A stretch of 22,619 bases of DNA from a virus. How positions within the stretch are numbered: the first letter of the stretch is position 1; each line of letters opens with the position of its first letter. Under the pieces are notes generated by a model that was given only the letters and a program-made list of their open reading frames with translations, was not told the origin of the DNA and searched no databases. Both the position numbers and the translations under genes were made by a program. The stretch spans positions 1 to 22,619 of IMG/VR virus record IMGVR_UViG_3300037493_000553, one strand, 5' to 3'. Positions 1 to 6,923 of the stretch are shown in pieces.

Positions 1-990
1 GAGGAGAACCCGGATGCTTATGCTGGTGTGCATAATTTTGATGGTGTTCTGGTGATTTTTGATGAGGCGTCGGGGATTGCTGACCCGATTTGGTCGGTCA
101 CTGGTGGATTTTTCACGGAGAACACGCCGAATCGTTTCTGGCTGGCGTTTTCGAACCCTCGGCGCAACACGGGATATTTTTATGAGTGCTTCAATTCCAA
201 GAGGGATTTTTGGAAGACGAAGGTGGTGGATGCTAGGACGGTGGAGGGGACGGACAAGGCGGTGTATGAGCGGATCATTGCGGAGTACGGGCCGGATAGT
301 GCCCAGGCGCACGTTGAGGTGTATGGGGAGTTTCCGAATGCGGGGGATGATCAGTTTATTGGTGTGAGTTTGGTGGATGAGGCGATGCAGAGGGAGAGGT
401 ATAGGGATGTGAGTGCGCCGATTATTGTGGGGGTGGACCCGGCGCGGTTTGGGGCGGATGCGACGGTGATTGCGGTGAGGCAGGGGCGGGATATTGTGGC
501 GATCAAGAAGTACCGGGGGGATGACACGATGACGGTGGTGGGTCATGTGATTGAGGCGATTGAGGAGTACCGGCCGGCGATGGTGGTGATTGATGAGGGT
601 GGGTTGGGGGCGGGGATTGTGGATAGGTTGAAGGAGCAGCGGTTCAAGGTGAAGGGGGTGAACTTTGGGAGTAAGTCTCGGAATCAGATGATGTATGGAA
701 ATATGAGGGCGCAGATGTGGGGGGATATGAGGGAGTGGTTGAAGACGGCGAGTATTCCGAGTGACAGGTTCTTGAAAAATGACTTGACTTCGCCTATGAT
801 GAAGCCTGATAGCCGTGGGACGATCTTTCTGGAGAGTAAGAAGGATATGAAGGCCCGAGGGCTGGCGTCACCTGATGCGGCTGACGCGATTGCCGTTACA
901 TTTGCCTATCCGGTGGCAATTGATATTGGCGGCGGTGGTTCGACCCGAACGGGTTGGGCGGTGCCGGTTTTAAATTTCTGGAAGAACTGA
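1..990 (+). CDS. Phage terminase large subunit, 5' partial (ATPase end plus nuclease domain)
   Basis: DNA-packaging motor subunit: its ATPase drives DNA into the procapsid and its RNase H-like nuclease cuts the concatemer. The frame is open from base 1, so the true start and about the first third of the protein (P-loop included) lie outside the window. Visible (codon 1 = base 1): Walker B VLVIFDEASG with D21-E22; the coupling motif AFSNP near codon 54; then the nuclease acidic cluster, D146 in IIVGVDPARFG, D198-E199 in VVIDEGGLG, and D292/D295 in SPDAADAIAV. All catalytic acids seem intact. It ends one base before the portal start. Codon use is odd: to about base 770, glycine is mostly GGG, isoleucine mostly ATT, and valine and alanine mostly GTG and GCG, unlike the later head genes. 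The family call is firm; headful versus cohesive-end packaging cannot be told from this fragment. Confidence 0.95.
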   Translation, partial: EENPDAYAGVHNFDGVLVIFDEASGIADPIWSVTGGFFTENTPNRFWLAFSNPRRNTGYFYECFNSKRDFWKTKVVDARTVEGTDKAVYERIIAEYGPDSAQAHVEVYGEFPNAGDDQFIGVSLVDEAMQRERYRDVSAPIIVGVDPARFGADATVIAVRQGRDIVAIKKYRGDDTMTVVGHVIEAIEEYRPAMVVIDEGGLGAGIVDRLKEQRFKVKGVNFGSKSRNQMMYGNMRAQMWGDMREWLKTASIPSDRFLKNDLTSPMMKPDSRGTIFLESKKDMKARGLASPDAADAIAVTFAYPVAIDIGGGGSTRTGWAVPVLNFWKN

Positions 991-991
991 T

Positions 992-3028
992 ATGTCACGA
1001 ATCTCCAACGAACAGAGGCTGGCGAATGTCCATAGTGAGGCGTTGGCTGAGTTTGACAGTATTCAGTCTGCGCTGCGTGACGAGCGTTTGCAGTGTTTGC
1101 AGGACCGGCGGTTTTATTCGATTGCTGGCGCACAGTGGGAGGGGCCGCTGGGTGAGCAGTTTGAGAACAAGCCGAAGTTTGAGGTAAACAAGGTTGCTTT
1201 GGCGGTGCAGAGGATTCAGAGTGAGTACCGGAACAACCGGATTACGGTGAAGTTCACGGCCAAGGATGGGAGCAATAGCAAGCTGGCCGATATCTGCGAT
1301 GGGCTGTACCGGGCTGATGAACAGGATTCGGTGGCCGAGGAGGCGTATGACAACGCCTTTGAGGAGGCGGTGGGGGGTGGGTTTGGGGCTTGGGAGTTGG
1401 AGCCGAGTTACGAGGATGAGGAAGACCCTGAGAATGAGCATCAGCGAATCAAGATCAAGCCGATTTTTGATGCTGACAGTTCGGTGTTCTTTGACTTGGA
1501 GGCCAAGCGTCAGGACAAGGCCGATGCCAAACGGTGCTTTGTACTGGTGTCGATGACACGCGAGGCGTACAGGGAAACGTACAACGATGACCCATCGTCC
1601 TGGCCGAAGGACATTCATCAGTATGAGTTTGATTGGCTGACGCCGGATATTGTGTATGTGGCGCGGTATTACCGGGTTGAGGAGGTGGCTGAGACGATCT
1701 ATATCTATCAGTCGCTGGATGGTTCTGAGGAGCGGTATTCCAAGGAGCAATTGACGGATGAGATGCTGGAGCAGTTGTATGCCATCGGCAGCAGGGAAGT
1801 GCGTCAGAAGCGCATCAAACGGCGCAAGGTGCGTTTGTATGTAATGTCAGGCTCCAAGATACTGGATGACTATGGTTACATCGTAGGGCGCAATATCCCT
1901 GTGGTGCCGGTGTATGGCAAGCGGTGGTTCATTGACAACGTAGAGCGCTGCATGGGCCATGTCCGGCTGGCGAAGGATGCCCAGCGCCTGGGCAATATGC
2001 AGCGTTCCAAACTGGCTGAGATTTCGGCACTCTCAAGTGTGGAGAAGCCAATTTTCACGCCTGAACAGGTTGCAGGCCACCAGGTCATGTGGTCTGAGGA
2101 CAATCTCAAAAATTACCCGTACCTGCTGTTGAACCCGGTCAGTGGGCCGGATGGCAGTATGCAGATTTCCGGGCCGGCTGGGTACACCAAGCCCCCGGCA
2201 GTGCCGCCTGCACTGGCTGGATTGCTTCAAATCAGCGAACAGGACATGAAAGATGTTCTGGGCAATCAGGAGCAGGGCGACAAGATTGTGAGCAATATTT
2301 CTGGCCGTGCGGTTGAGATGGTGCAGCAGCGCCTGGATATGCAGACATATATCTATATGTCGAACCAGGGCAAGGCCATTCGCCGGTGCGGTGAGATTTG
2401 GCTTGGCATGGCAAAGGAGATGTACGTCGAAGATGGCCGCAAGATGAAGGCCATTAGCAACCAATCAAAGATTCAGACGGTTCAACTGATGAAGCCGATG
2501 ATCAATGAGTCTGGTGAGATGGAGTATGAGAACGACTTGAGCAAGGCTGATTTTGATGTGGCGGTGGACGTTGGGCCGTCGAGCAGCAGCAAACGTGCGG
2601 CTACGGTTCGCGCCCTGACCGGCATCATTGCCATCACGGAAGACCCGCAGATCAAGAATGTGTTGCTCTCAATGGCGATGATGAACATGGAAGGCGAGGG
2701 TCTGACCGACATCAACGACTATTTCCGCAGCCAACTGGTGCAGATGGGGGTTGTCAAGCCGACTGAGGAAGAACAAGCCCAGTTACAGGCCATGATGGAG
2801 AACAAGCCGCAAGACATGAATGCCATGTACTTGCAGGCCGAGGCTGAGAAGGCCATTGCCCAAGCCGAACAAGCCCGTGCCAAGACGGTGGAGACGGTGG
2901 CAAGTGCTGAACTCAAGCGCGCACAGACGATGGAAACCCTGTCCAATATGGACATGGACAGCCAAGACCATGCTTTGAACATGATGAAAGAAATGGTAAC
3001 GCCGCAGCAACTGGCACCAAGTCAATAA
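992..3028 (+). CDS. Portal protein, P22 gp1-like
   Basis: Dodecameric head-tail connector through which DNA is packaged and ejected. The 678 residues compare with about 725 in P22 portal. The N-terminal part (RRFYSIAGAQWEG, then FEVNKVALAVQRIQSEYRNN, residues about 40-80) has the typical start of P22-type portals. An acidic linker (YEDEEDPENE) lies near residue 140. The C-terminal 90 residues are an Ala/Glu/Gln-rich helix (AEAEKAIAQAEQARAK) consistent with the coiled-coil barrel that projects into the P22 head. The ATG at 992 follows the terminase stop by one base, with a weak GGAAG upstream, so translation is probably coupled. The first half shares the G/T-rich codon style of the terminase gene, which fades after roughly base 1750. 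It is followed by a structured 48-nt gap before the scaffold gene. Confidence 0.93.
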   Translation: MSRISNEQRLANVHSEALAEFDSIQSALRDERLQCLQDRRFYSIAGAQWEGPLGEQFENKPKFEVNKVALAVQRIQSEYRNNRITVKFTAKDGSNSKLADICDGLYRADEQDSVAEEAYDNAFEEAVGGGFGAWELEPSYEDEEDPENEHQRIKIKPIFDADSSVFFDLEAKRQDKADAKRCFVLVSMTREAYRETYNDDPSSWPKDIHQYEFDWLTPDIVYVARYYRVEEVAETIYIYQSLDGSEERYSKEQLTDEMLEQLYAIGSREVRQKRIKRRKVRLYVMSGSKILDDYGYIVGRNIPVVPVYGKRWFIDNVERCMGHVRLAKDAQRLGNMQRSKLAEISALSSVEKPIFTPEQVAGHQVMWSEDNLKNYPYLLLNPVSGPDGSMQISGPAGYTKPPAVPPALAGLLQISEQDMKDVLGNQEQGDKIVSNISGRAVEMVQQRLDMQTYIYMSNQGKAIRRCGEIWLGMAKEMYVEDGRKMKAISNQSKIQTVQLMKPMINESGEMEYENDLSKADFDVAVDVGPSSSSKRAATVRALTGIIAITEDPQIKNVLLSMAMMNMEGEGLTDINDYFRSQLVQMGVVKPTEEEQAQLQAMMENKPQDMNAMYLQAEAEKAIAQAEQARAKTVETVASAELKRAQTMETLSNMDMDSQDHALNMMKEMVTPQQLAPSQ

Positions 3029-3057
3029 CGCCAACCACCCAGGCGTTTAATTGGGTG
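3027..3057 (+). promoter_or_regulatory. Possible H-type RNA pseudoknot in the scaffold leader
   Basis: Stem 1 pairs AACGCC (3027-3032, beginning in the portal stop codon) with GGCGTT (3042-3047). The 9-nt loop contains CACCCA (3036-3041), which is complementary to TGGGTG (3052-3057). The two 6-bp stems abut with no base between them, with connecting loops of 3 and 4 nt, a geometry allowed for a compact pseudoknot. It lies 8 nt before the scaffold Shine-Dalgarno AGAGG (3066-3070). A role in scaffold translation is inference; P22 scaffold is known to down-regulate its own synthesis after transcription. Stem 1 followed by TTTAATT could instead act as a weak terminator. Confidence 0.45.
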
Positions 3058-3076
3058 AGACTGAAAGAGGATGAGC

Positions 3077-3895
3077 ATGGACGACGAAAACGAAGTGATT
3101 GACGACAACCAGCAAGTGAAGGACGCGCCGGAACTGGATGAAACTCCAGCGCCAGAAGGTGAGGAAACCACTACTGCCGAGGATGAAATTACCGTCCAGA
3201 TTGGCGATGAGCAGCCGGCAGAAGAAGAACGTGCGCCAGATTGGGTGCGTGATTTACGCAAGCAGCATCGTGAGTTGCAGCGCAAAAACCGGGAACTGGA
3301 AGAACAGATTCGCACTGCGCGGCCATCTGTATCGGTGCAGCTTGGCAAGAAACCAACGCTGGAAGACCACAATTACGACTCTGATGCCTACGAGGCGGCG
3401 CTGAGTGAATACTTTGAGCGCAAGCGTCAGGTGGATGCCGAGGCCGAGAAGATTGAAGCCAAGCAGCGCCAAACGCAGCAAGATTGGCAAGAAAAACTCA
3501 ACAGCTATGGCAAGGCCAAGGCTGAGTTGAAGGTCAGTGACTTTGACGATGCTGAATCGGCGGTACAAGAGCAATTCAATGTCACCCAGCAGGGTATTTT
3601 GCTCCAAGGGCTGGATACGCCTGCGATGGTGGTGTATGCCTTGGGCAAGAACCCAAAACGTGCAAAAGAACTCGCGGCAATCACCGACCCGGTGAAATTT
3701 GCTGTGGCAATCGGAAAACTGGAGGAGAAATTGAAAGTCATTCGCAAAGCCCCGCCACCCCCGCCAAAACCCGTAACCGGCACTGGCCGAGTATCTGGTT
3801 CGGTGGATTCCACACTGGAGCGTTTGCGCGCTGAAGCCGAAAAAACTGGTGATATCAGTAAGGTGCTTGCATACAAGCGCCAAAAACGTGCATAA
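3077..3895 (+). CDS. Head scaffolding protein (P22 gp8 positional equivalent)
   Basis: Assembly chaperone expected inside the procapsid, lost before or during packaging. The 272 residues compare with about 303 in P22 gp8. Layout: a strongly acidic N-terminus (to about residue 55), a charged helix (LRKQHRELQRKNRELEEQI, about 60-80), a second coiled-coil stretch (YFERKRQVDAEAEKIEAKQ, about 110-150), a Pro run (APPPPPKP), and a basic C-terminal helix ending AYKRQKRA. In P22, a basic C-terminal helix pair binds coat, and the same job is likely here. Two in-frame ATGs exist. The one at 3071 touches the Shine-Dalgarno AGAGG (3066-3070), whereas 3077 is 6 nt away, so 3077 is chosen. The call rests on position between portal and coat plus composition rather than a recognised domain. 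Confidence 0.85.
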   Translation: MDDENEVIDDNQQVKDAPELDETPAPEGEETTTAEDEITVQIGDEQPAEEERAPDWVRDLRKQHRELQRKNRELEEQIRTARPSVSVQLGKKPTLEDHNYDSDAYEAALSEYFERKRQVDAEAEKIEAKQRQTQQDWQEKLNSYGKAKAELKVSDFDDAESAVQEQFNVTQQGILLQGLDTPAMVVYALGKNPKRAKELAAITDPVKFAVAIGKLEEKLKVIRKAPPPPPKPVTGTGRVSGSVDSTLERLRAEAEKTGDISKVLAYKRQKRA

Positions 3896-3952
3896 TGTGA
3901 GCCATCAGGTTTCGCAAGCCTCATAAATTGCAGTGTGATCGAGCGGCCATCC

Positions 3953-4011
3953 GGCTCCAGAATGGATGAGTTAAGCGGCGATAAGCCTTTTTTCTCATCT
4001 ATTTTGGAGTC
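3953..4011 (+). promoter_or_regulatory. Long RNA hairpin burying the coat-gene Shine-Dalgarno
   Basis: GGCTCCAGAATGGATGAG (3953-3970) pairs without a break with CTCATCTATTTTGGAGTC (3994-4011): 18 consecutive pairs, three of them G-U (3954/4010, 3960/4004, 3964/4000). All three wobbles have G in the left arm and U in the right, so they would be C-A mismatches in a minus-strand RNA; the structure favours the + transcript. The 23-nt loop can form a further hairpin, GGC-GATAA-GCC (3977-3987), extended by A-U and G-U pairs. The coat ribosome-binding site GGAG (4006-4009) lies inside the right arm, and the hairpin ends 6 nt before the ATG. Pairing is seen directly. Whether it is a translational switch, an RNase III site or a protein-binding operator is unknown. 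Confidence 0.75.
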
Positions 4012-4017
4012 CATATC

Positions 4018-5292
4018 ATGGCAAACGCATTTAGCAAGGAAGAGCGCGTAGCGTTCGAAGACATTCTCGAAGGTTTCCAGGACGCTCTTGTCCTGTCGAA
4101 AAACGTAGCGACCTACAACACCGATCAGGTGATGATGGAGCGCACGAACAACATCATCTGGCGTCCGCAGCCGTACATCGCTACGAGCTACACCGGCACC
4201 GACATGACCAGCAACTTTGACGACTACACGCAGTTGTCCGTCCCCGCTACGATTGGCTTTCCCAAGTCTGTGCCGTGGGTGATGACCGCTACCGAACTGC
4301 GCGACGCCATGCAAGAGGGCCGACTCGGTGACGCTGCCAAGCAAAAGCTGGCATCCGACATCAACGTTGCTATCATGAACGTGGCTGCCGCTCAAGGCAC
4401 GTTGGTGGTCAAGCGCACTTCGACAGCCTCCGGGTTTGATGACGTTGCTCAGTGCGAGGCCGTCATGAACGAGCAAGGCGTCCCGATGTACGAGCGGTAT
4501 CTGGCTCTGTCCACACGCGACTACAACGGCATGGCGAATGACCTGTCCAAGGCTTCGCGCTCGTTCGGCAACGACATCAGCGACCGCGCTCTGCGCAAGG
4601 CTTTCGTGGGTGAGATGGCATCCTTTGCCACCTTCAAACTCGACTATGCCAACCGCAAGGCCGCTGCCGCTGGTGGTGGTTCGATCACGATTGACACGCG
4701 AGTGGCCGGCGCCAACTACTACACCCCGAAGGCAACTTCGACGGCAGCGACTGGCGAGACGAACAACGTGGACAACCGTTTCCAGACCGTGACTGTTTCC
4801 AGCACCACCAGCGTGGCCGCTGGAGACGCCTTCACGATTGCGAACGTCAACGCTGTGCATCACATCACCAAGGGTGACACCGGCCAACCGAAGACCTTCC
4901 GGGTCATCAGCGTGACCAACGGCACCACGATGGTCATCAGCCCCCCGATCATCAGCAACCAGGGTGCAACGGATGCCGAGGCTCAGTACCAGAACGTCGT
5001 GGTCAACGCTACCAGCGCCACCGCCGCGATTGTCTGGCTGAACACCGTCACCAACTACCTGAACCCGTTCTGGCAGCGTGATGCTCTGGAAATCCTGCCG
5101 GGCCGCTACGCTGTGCCGACCGATGCCGGTGCCGCAGTGCTGCGCGCTTCGACCGACCAGGGCATCGAGTTGGTGTGGCAGAAGCAGTACGACATCAACA
5201 CCATGAAGACCAAGTATCGCCTTGATACCTTGTTCGGCGTGGTGAACAAGCAGCCGGAAATGTCCGGTGTAATGTTGTTTTCGCAAACATAA
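4018..5292 (+). CDS. Major capsid (coat) protein, P22 gp5-like
   Basis: Main shell protein with the HK97 fold. The 424 residues compare with 430 for P22 coat. Recognisable P22-coat features: TNNIIWRPQPY near residue 43, corresponding to the SNTIWMP region of gp5; LASDINVAIMNVAAAQGTLV near 118-137; and VDNRFQTVTVSSTTSVAAGD near 251-270, which closely matches the gp5 segment VDNRFATVTLSATTG. The middle is long enough to hold the inserted I-domain of the P22 family. The ATG at 4018 has GGAG at 4006-4009, but that site sits in a long hairpin (3953-4011). Codon use is GGC/GGT- and C-rich, as expected of a highly expressed gene, and unlike terminase. Downstream, AAGGAA leads into the next head gene after a 9-nt gap. 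Confidence 0.95.
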   Translation: MANAFSKEERVAFEDILEGFQDALVLSKNVATYNTDQVMMERTNNIIWRPQPYIATSYTGTDMTSNFDDYTQLSVPATIGFPKSVPWVMTATELRDAMQEGRLGDAAKQKLASDINVAIMNVAAAQGTLVVKRTSTASGFDDVAQCEAVMNEQGVPMYERYLALSTRDYNGMANDLSKASRSFGNDISDRALRKAFVGEMASFATFKLDYANRKAAAAGGGSITIDTRVAGANYYTPKATSTAATGETNNVDNRFQTVTVSSTTSVAAGDAFTIANVNAVHHITKGDTGQPKTFRVISVTNGTTMVISPPIISNQGATDAEAQYQNVVVNATSATAAIVWLNTVTNYLNPFWQRDALEILPGRYAVPTDAGAAVLRASTDQGIELVWQKQYDINTMKTKYRLDTLFGVVNKQPEMSGVMLFSQT

Positions 5293-5301
5293 GGAACCAT
5301 C

Positions 5302-5913
5302 ATGAGCTACAACGTAATTTTTACTCAAGGCACGGCGACCGTTACTGTGCCAGCAGGCGAGAAAATCGCTGTTCAAGCCTACTCACCAGCAAGCGTGTTC
5401 CAGGAAGTTGGTTACCCCAATTACCCAGAGTCACAGGATCTGCTAACCGTTGTTGATAACACCACCTATGTGTCAGCCGCATTCACCAATGCCACCAGCG
5501 TGACCATCCAGGCCGGTGCATCGGGAGCGTTTTACGCTGTTGGTGTTTCGCCCGTCATTACTGACGATGGCAATTGGCAGCTTCAGGGCGCACCTGGTGA
5601 CGTAGCCGATGGCGGCGCAATGATTGCTACCGCAGCAAATGTGCTGACTGGCATCGTCACTGCTACGCCTACGACAACCCGATCTATTCAAATGCCACTA
5701 GGTTCAAACCTTGATCTGGCAACTGAATGGGCAATCGACGAATCGTTTGACTTCAGCGTCATCACTCTGGCTGCATTTGCTTTGACCATTACGGTTAACA
5801 CAGGTGTGACCATTGTTGGCTCTGCTGCAACGGCTGCAACGTCTGGCGCTTCTGCACGTTTCCGCCTTCGCAAGACTGCTGCTGATACCTTTATCGTGTA
5901 TCGGATTAGCTGA
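5302..5913 (+). CDS. Probable capsid decoration or head-fibre protein
   Basis: 203 residues, almost entirely beta-rich and Ala/Thr/Val/Gly-rich, without a signal peptide or membrane segment. The N-terminal half (ATVTVPAGEKIAVQAYSP) reads like a small beta-sandwich that binds capsid. The C-terminal 55 residues alternate hydrophobic strands and end RFRLRKTAADTFIVYRIS. A comparable tail is seen in the protein at 6924 and, more weakly, in the tailspike, suggesting a shared trimeric module. It follows the coat gene by 9 nt with AAGGAA as ribosome-binding site, and its stop is followed at once by a terminator-like hairpin, so coat and this gene look like one expression unit. The role is inferred from position, size and composition; no named family is recognised. 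Confidence 0.6.
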   Translation: MSYNVIFTQGTATVTVPAGEKIAVQAYSPASVFQEVGYPNYPESQDLLTVVDNTTYVSAAFTNATSVTIQAGASGAFYAVGVSPVITDDGNWQLQGAPGDVADGGAMIATAANVLTGIVTATPTTTRSIQMPLGSNLDLATEWAIDESFDFSVITLAAFALTITVNTGVTIVGSAATAATSGASARFRLRKTAADTFIVYRIS

Positions 5914-5918
5914 TAAAC

Positions 5919-5951
5919 AGACGGGTCAGCAGAGATGTTGGCCCGTCTTTA
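5919..5951 (+). terminator. Terminator-like hairpin after the coat/decoration unit
   Basis: AGACGGGTCAGCA (5919-5931) pairs with TGTTGGCCCGTCT (5936-5948): 13 continuous pairs (two G-U wobbles) closed by a GAGA tetraloop of the stable GNRA type. It begins 6 nt after the stop of the 203-aa gene. The following T tract is short (TTTA), so termination is probably partial, which would lower expression of the genes behind it relative to coat. It could also mark an mRNA 3' end protected from exonucleases. Confidence 0.65.
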
Positions 5952-5962
5952 TGGGGAACAGA

Positions 5963-6130
5963 ATGCCATTGAAAAAAGGTTATTCATCCAAGACCATCTC
6001 CAAGAACATTTCAAAGGAAATGAAATCAGGGATGCCACAGAAACAAGCGATTGCAGTGGCTTTGTCCACGGCTCGGACCGCAGCACAAAAGGCCGGTAAA
6101 CCCGGCAAAGCGCCAAAGGGCAAAAAGTGA
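5963..6130 (+). CDS. Small very basic phage protein (DUF6496-like)
   Basis: 55 residues, rich in Lys and Ala, with a central KQAIAVALSTAR segment and a Lys/Pro/Gly tail ending APKGKK. Short phage proteins with the KQA(I/V)A(I/V)A-S pattern are common beside head genes; the similarity to DUF6496 is from memory and no function is established. The start at 5963 is preferred over the in-frame ATG at 5951 because GGGGAA (5953-5958) gives it a ribosome-binding site, while 5951 would start at the foot of the terminator-like hairpin. The next gene starts inside its stop codon (GTGA). The strong positive charge suggests nucleic-acid or capsid-interior binding, which is inference. Confidence 0.75.
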   Translation: MPLKKGYSSKTISKNISKEMKSGMPQKQAIAVALSTARTAAQKAGKPGKAPKGKK

Positions 6131-6438
6131 TTTTCCCGACCATCGTTTACCGTTGCCCTGGCGCACACTTTGGCCCGGATGGCAGCACGTTTAACTCCAT
6201 CGGCGCGGCTGATCTGGAGGCGTACGAGGCCGCGATTGCAGCCGGCTGGAGCGCCACCCTACCCGCTGCCGTCAAACTGTGGCGCAATGGCCCCGATGAG
6301 CCAAAGCCAGAGCCAGCCGATACCGCACCGCCGACACGCGATGAGATGCTGGAGCAGGCCGACAAACTCAAGATTCAGGTGGACAAGCGCTGGAGCGATG
6401 CCACCCTTCTGAAAAAGATCAATGAGGCCATGACATGA
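6127..6438 (+). CDS. Small head protein with C-terminal LEM/HeH-like helix pair
   Basis: 103 residues, starting with GTG in a GTGA overlap with the previous stop; AAAGGG (6115-6120) is 6 nt upstream and supports this start. The N-terminal part (IVYRCPGAHFGPDGSTFNS, then an AAIAAGWSATLPAAV segment) is a short motif seen in many phage head-region proteins. A Pro/Glu-rich linker follows, then residues about 69-103 (RDEMLEQADKLKIQVDKRWS onward) look like the small helix-extended-loop-helix fold (HeH/LEM/SAP-like) found in phage head-assembly and DNA-associated proteins. The role is unknown, probably a minor virion or assembly protein. Its end overlaps the gp4-like start by ATGA. Confidence 0.7.
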   Translation: MIFPTIVYRCPGAHFGPDGSTFNSIGAADLEAYEAAIAAGWSATLPAAVKLWRNGPDEPKPEPADTAPPTRDEMLEQADKLKIQVDKRWSDATLLKKINEAMT

Positions 6439-6914
6439 GCTACAGCAAGCGCCAATTCGTCACCGCTGCGTTCGAGGAGATTGGGCTTGCGTCTTACGTT
6501 TTCGACCTTCAACCCGAGCAACTTGATTCTGCCGTTCAGAAACTGGACAGCATGATGGCCGCTTGGAATGCCGCAGGCATCCGGCTCAGTTACCCCATTC
6601 CCGGCAACCCTGACAACACGGACATCGACGCCATCACGAACGTACCCGATTCGGCCAATGAGGCCATCGTCATGAGTTTGGCCGTGCGACTGGCCCCAGG
6701 CTTGGGAAAGGCTGTCAGCATCGACACCAAGGTGAGCGCGAAGCAGGGCTACAACACGCTACTGAGCCGCGCCGCTGTGCCGCCACAAATGCAGTTCCCG
6801 TCGAATATGCCTGCCGGTGCAGGTAACAAGCCTTGGAGCATTGACGACCCATTCTTGGTCGATCCCGTCGATGCGCTTTTGGCCGGCCCTGACGGCGACA
6901 TTCAATTTACCTGA
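6435..6914 (+). CDS. Tail accessory factor, P22 gp4-like
   Basis: In P22, gp4 forms a ring below the portal, making the first part of the head-tail junction; it is 166 residues, compared with 159 here. The N-terminal pattern (helix, then LDSMMAAWNAAGIRLSYPI, residues about 37-56) matches gp4's DLEAMMAEWYQDGI region. The diagnostic segment FPSNMPAGAGN (121-131) corresponds to YPSRMPTGSGN in gp4. The middle helix LAVRLAPGLGKAVSI matches the gp4 ACRIAPDYALEA region. The start overlaps the previous stop (ATGA) with GAGG 7 nt upstream, so expression is probably coupled. This is one of the most secure P22-family matches here apart from coat and gp10. Confidence 0.9.
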   Translation: MSYSKRQFVTAAFEEIGLASYVFDLQPEQLDSAVQKLDSMMAAWNAAGIRLSYPIPGNPDNTDIDAITNVPDSANEAIVMSLAVRLAPGLGKAVSIDTKVSAKQGYNTLLSRAAVPPQMQFPSNMPAGAGNKPWSIDDPFLVDPVDALLAGPDGDIQFT

Positions 6915-6923
6915 GGTTTCACC

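Noticed and set aside
3896-3952. Promoter for the coat gene
   Set aside because: TTGCAG at 3928 has no fitting -10 box at 16-18 nt; the 6-bp hairpin AGGTTT-CGC-AAGCCT (3907-3921) is present but not enough to assign a function.
3977-3993. GGC-GATAA-GCC followed by six T as an intrinsic terminator between scaffold and coat
   Set aside because: The isolated 3-bp stem is too weak, and it is better explained as the tip of the 59-nt hairpin; a terminator right before coat would also make little sense unless regulated.
3962-4051. 29-codon frame starting in the coat-leader hairpin (MDELSGDKPF...) and overlapping the coat start
   Set aside because: No Shine-Dalgarno precedes its ATG, which is inside the stem; likely chance.
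3505-5376. 623-codon minus-strand open frame opposite scaffold and coat
   Set aside because: It is the shadow of the coat gene's codon bias; the peptide is His/Arg/Val low-information, no ribosome-binding site is apparent, and coat homology on the + strand is decisive.
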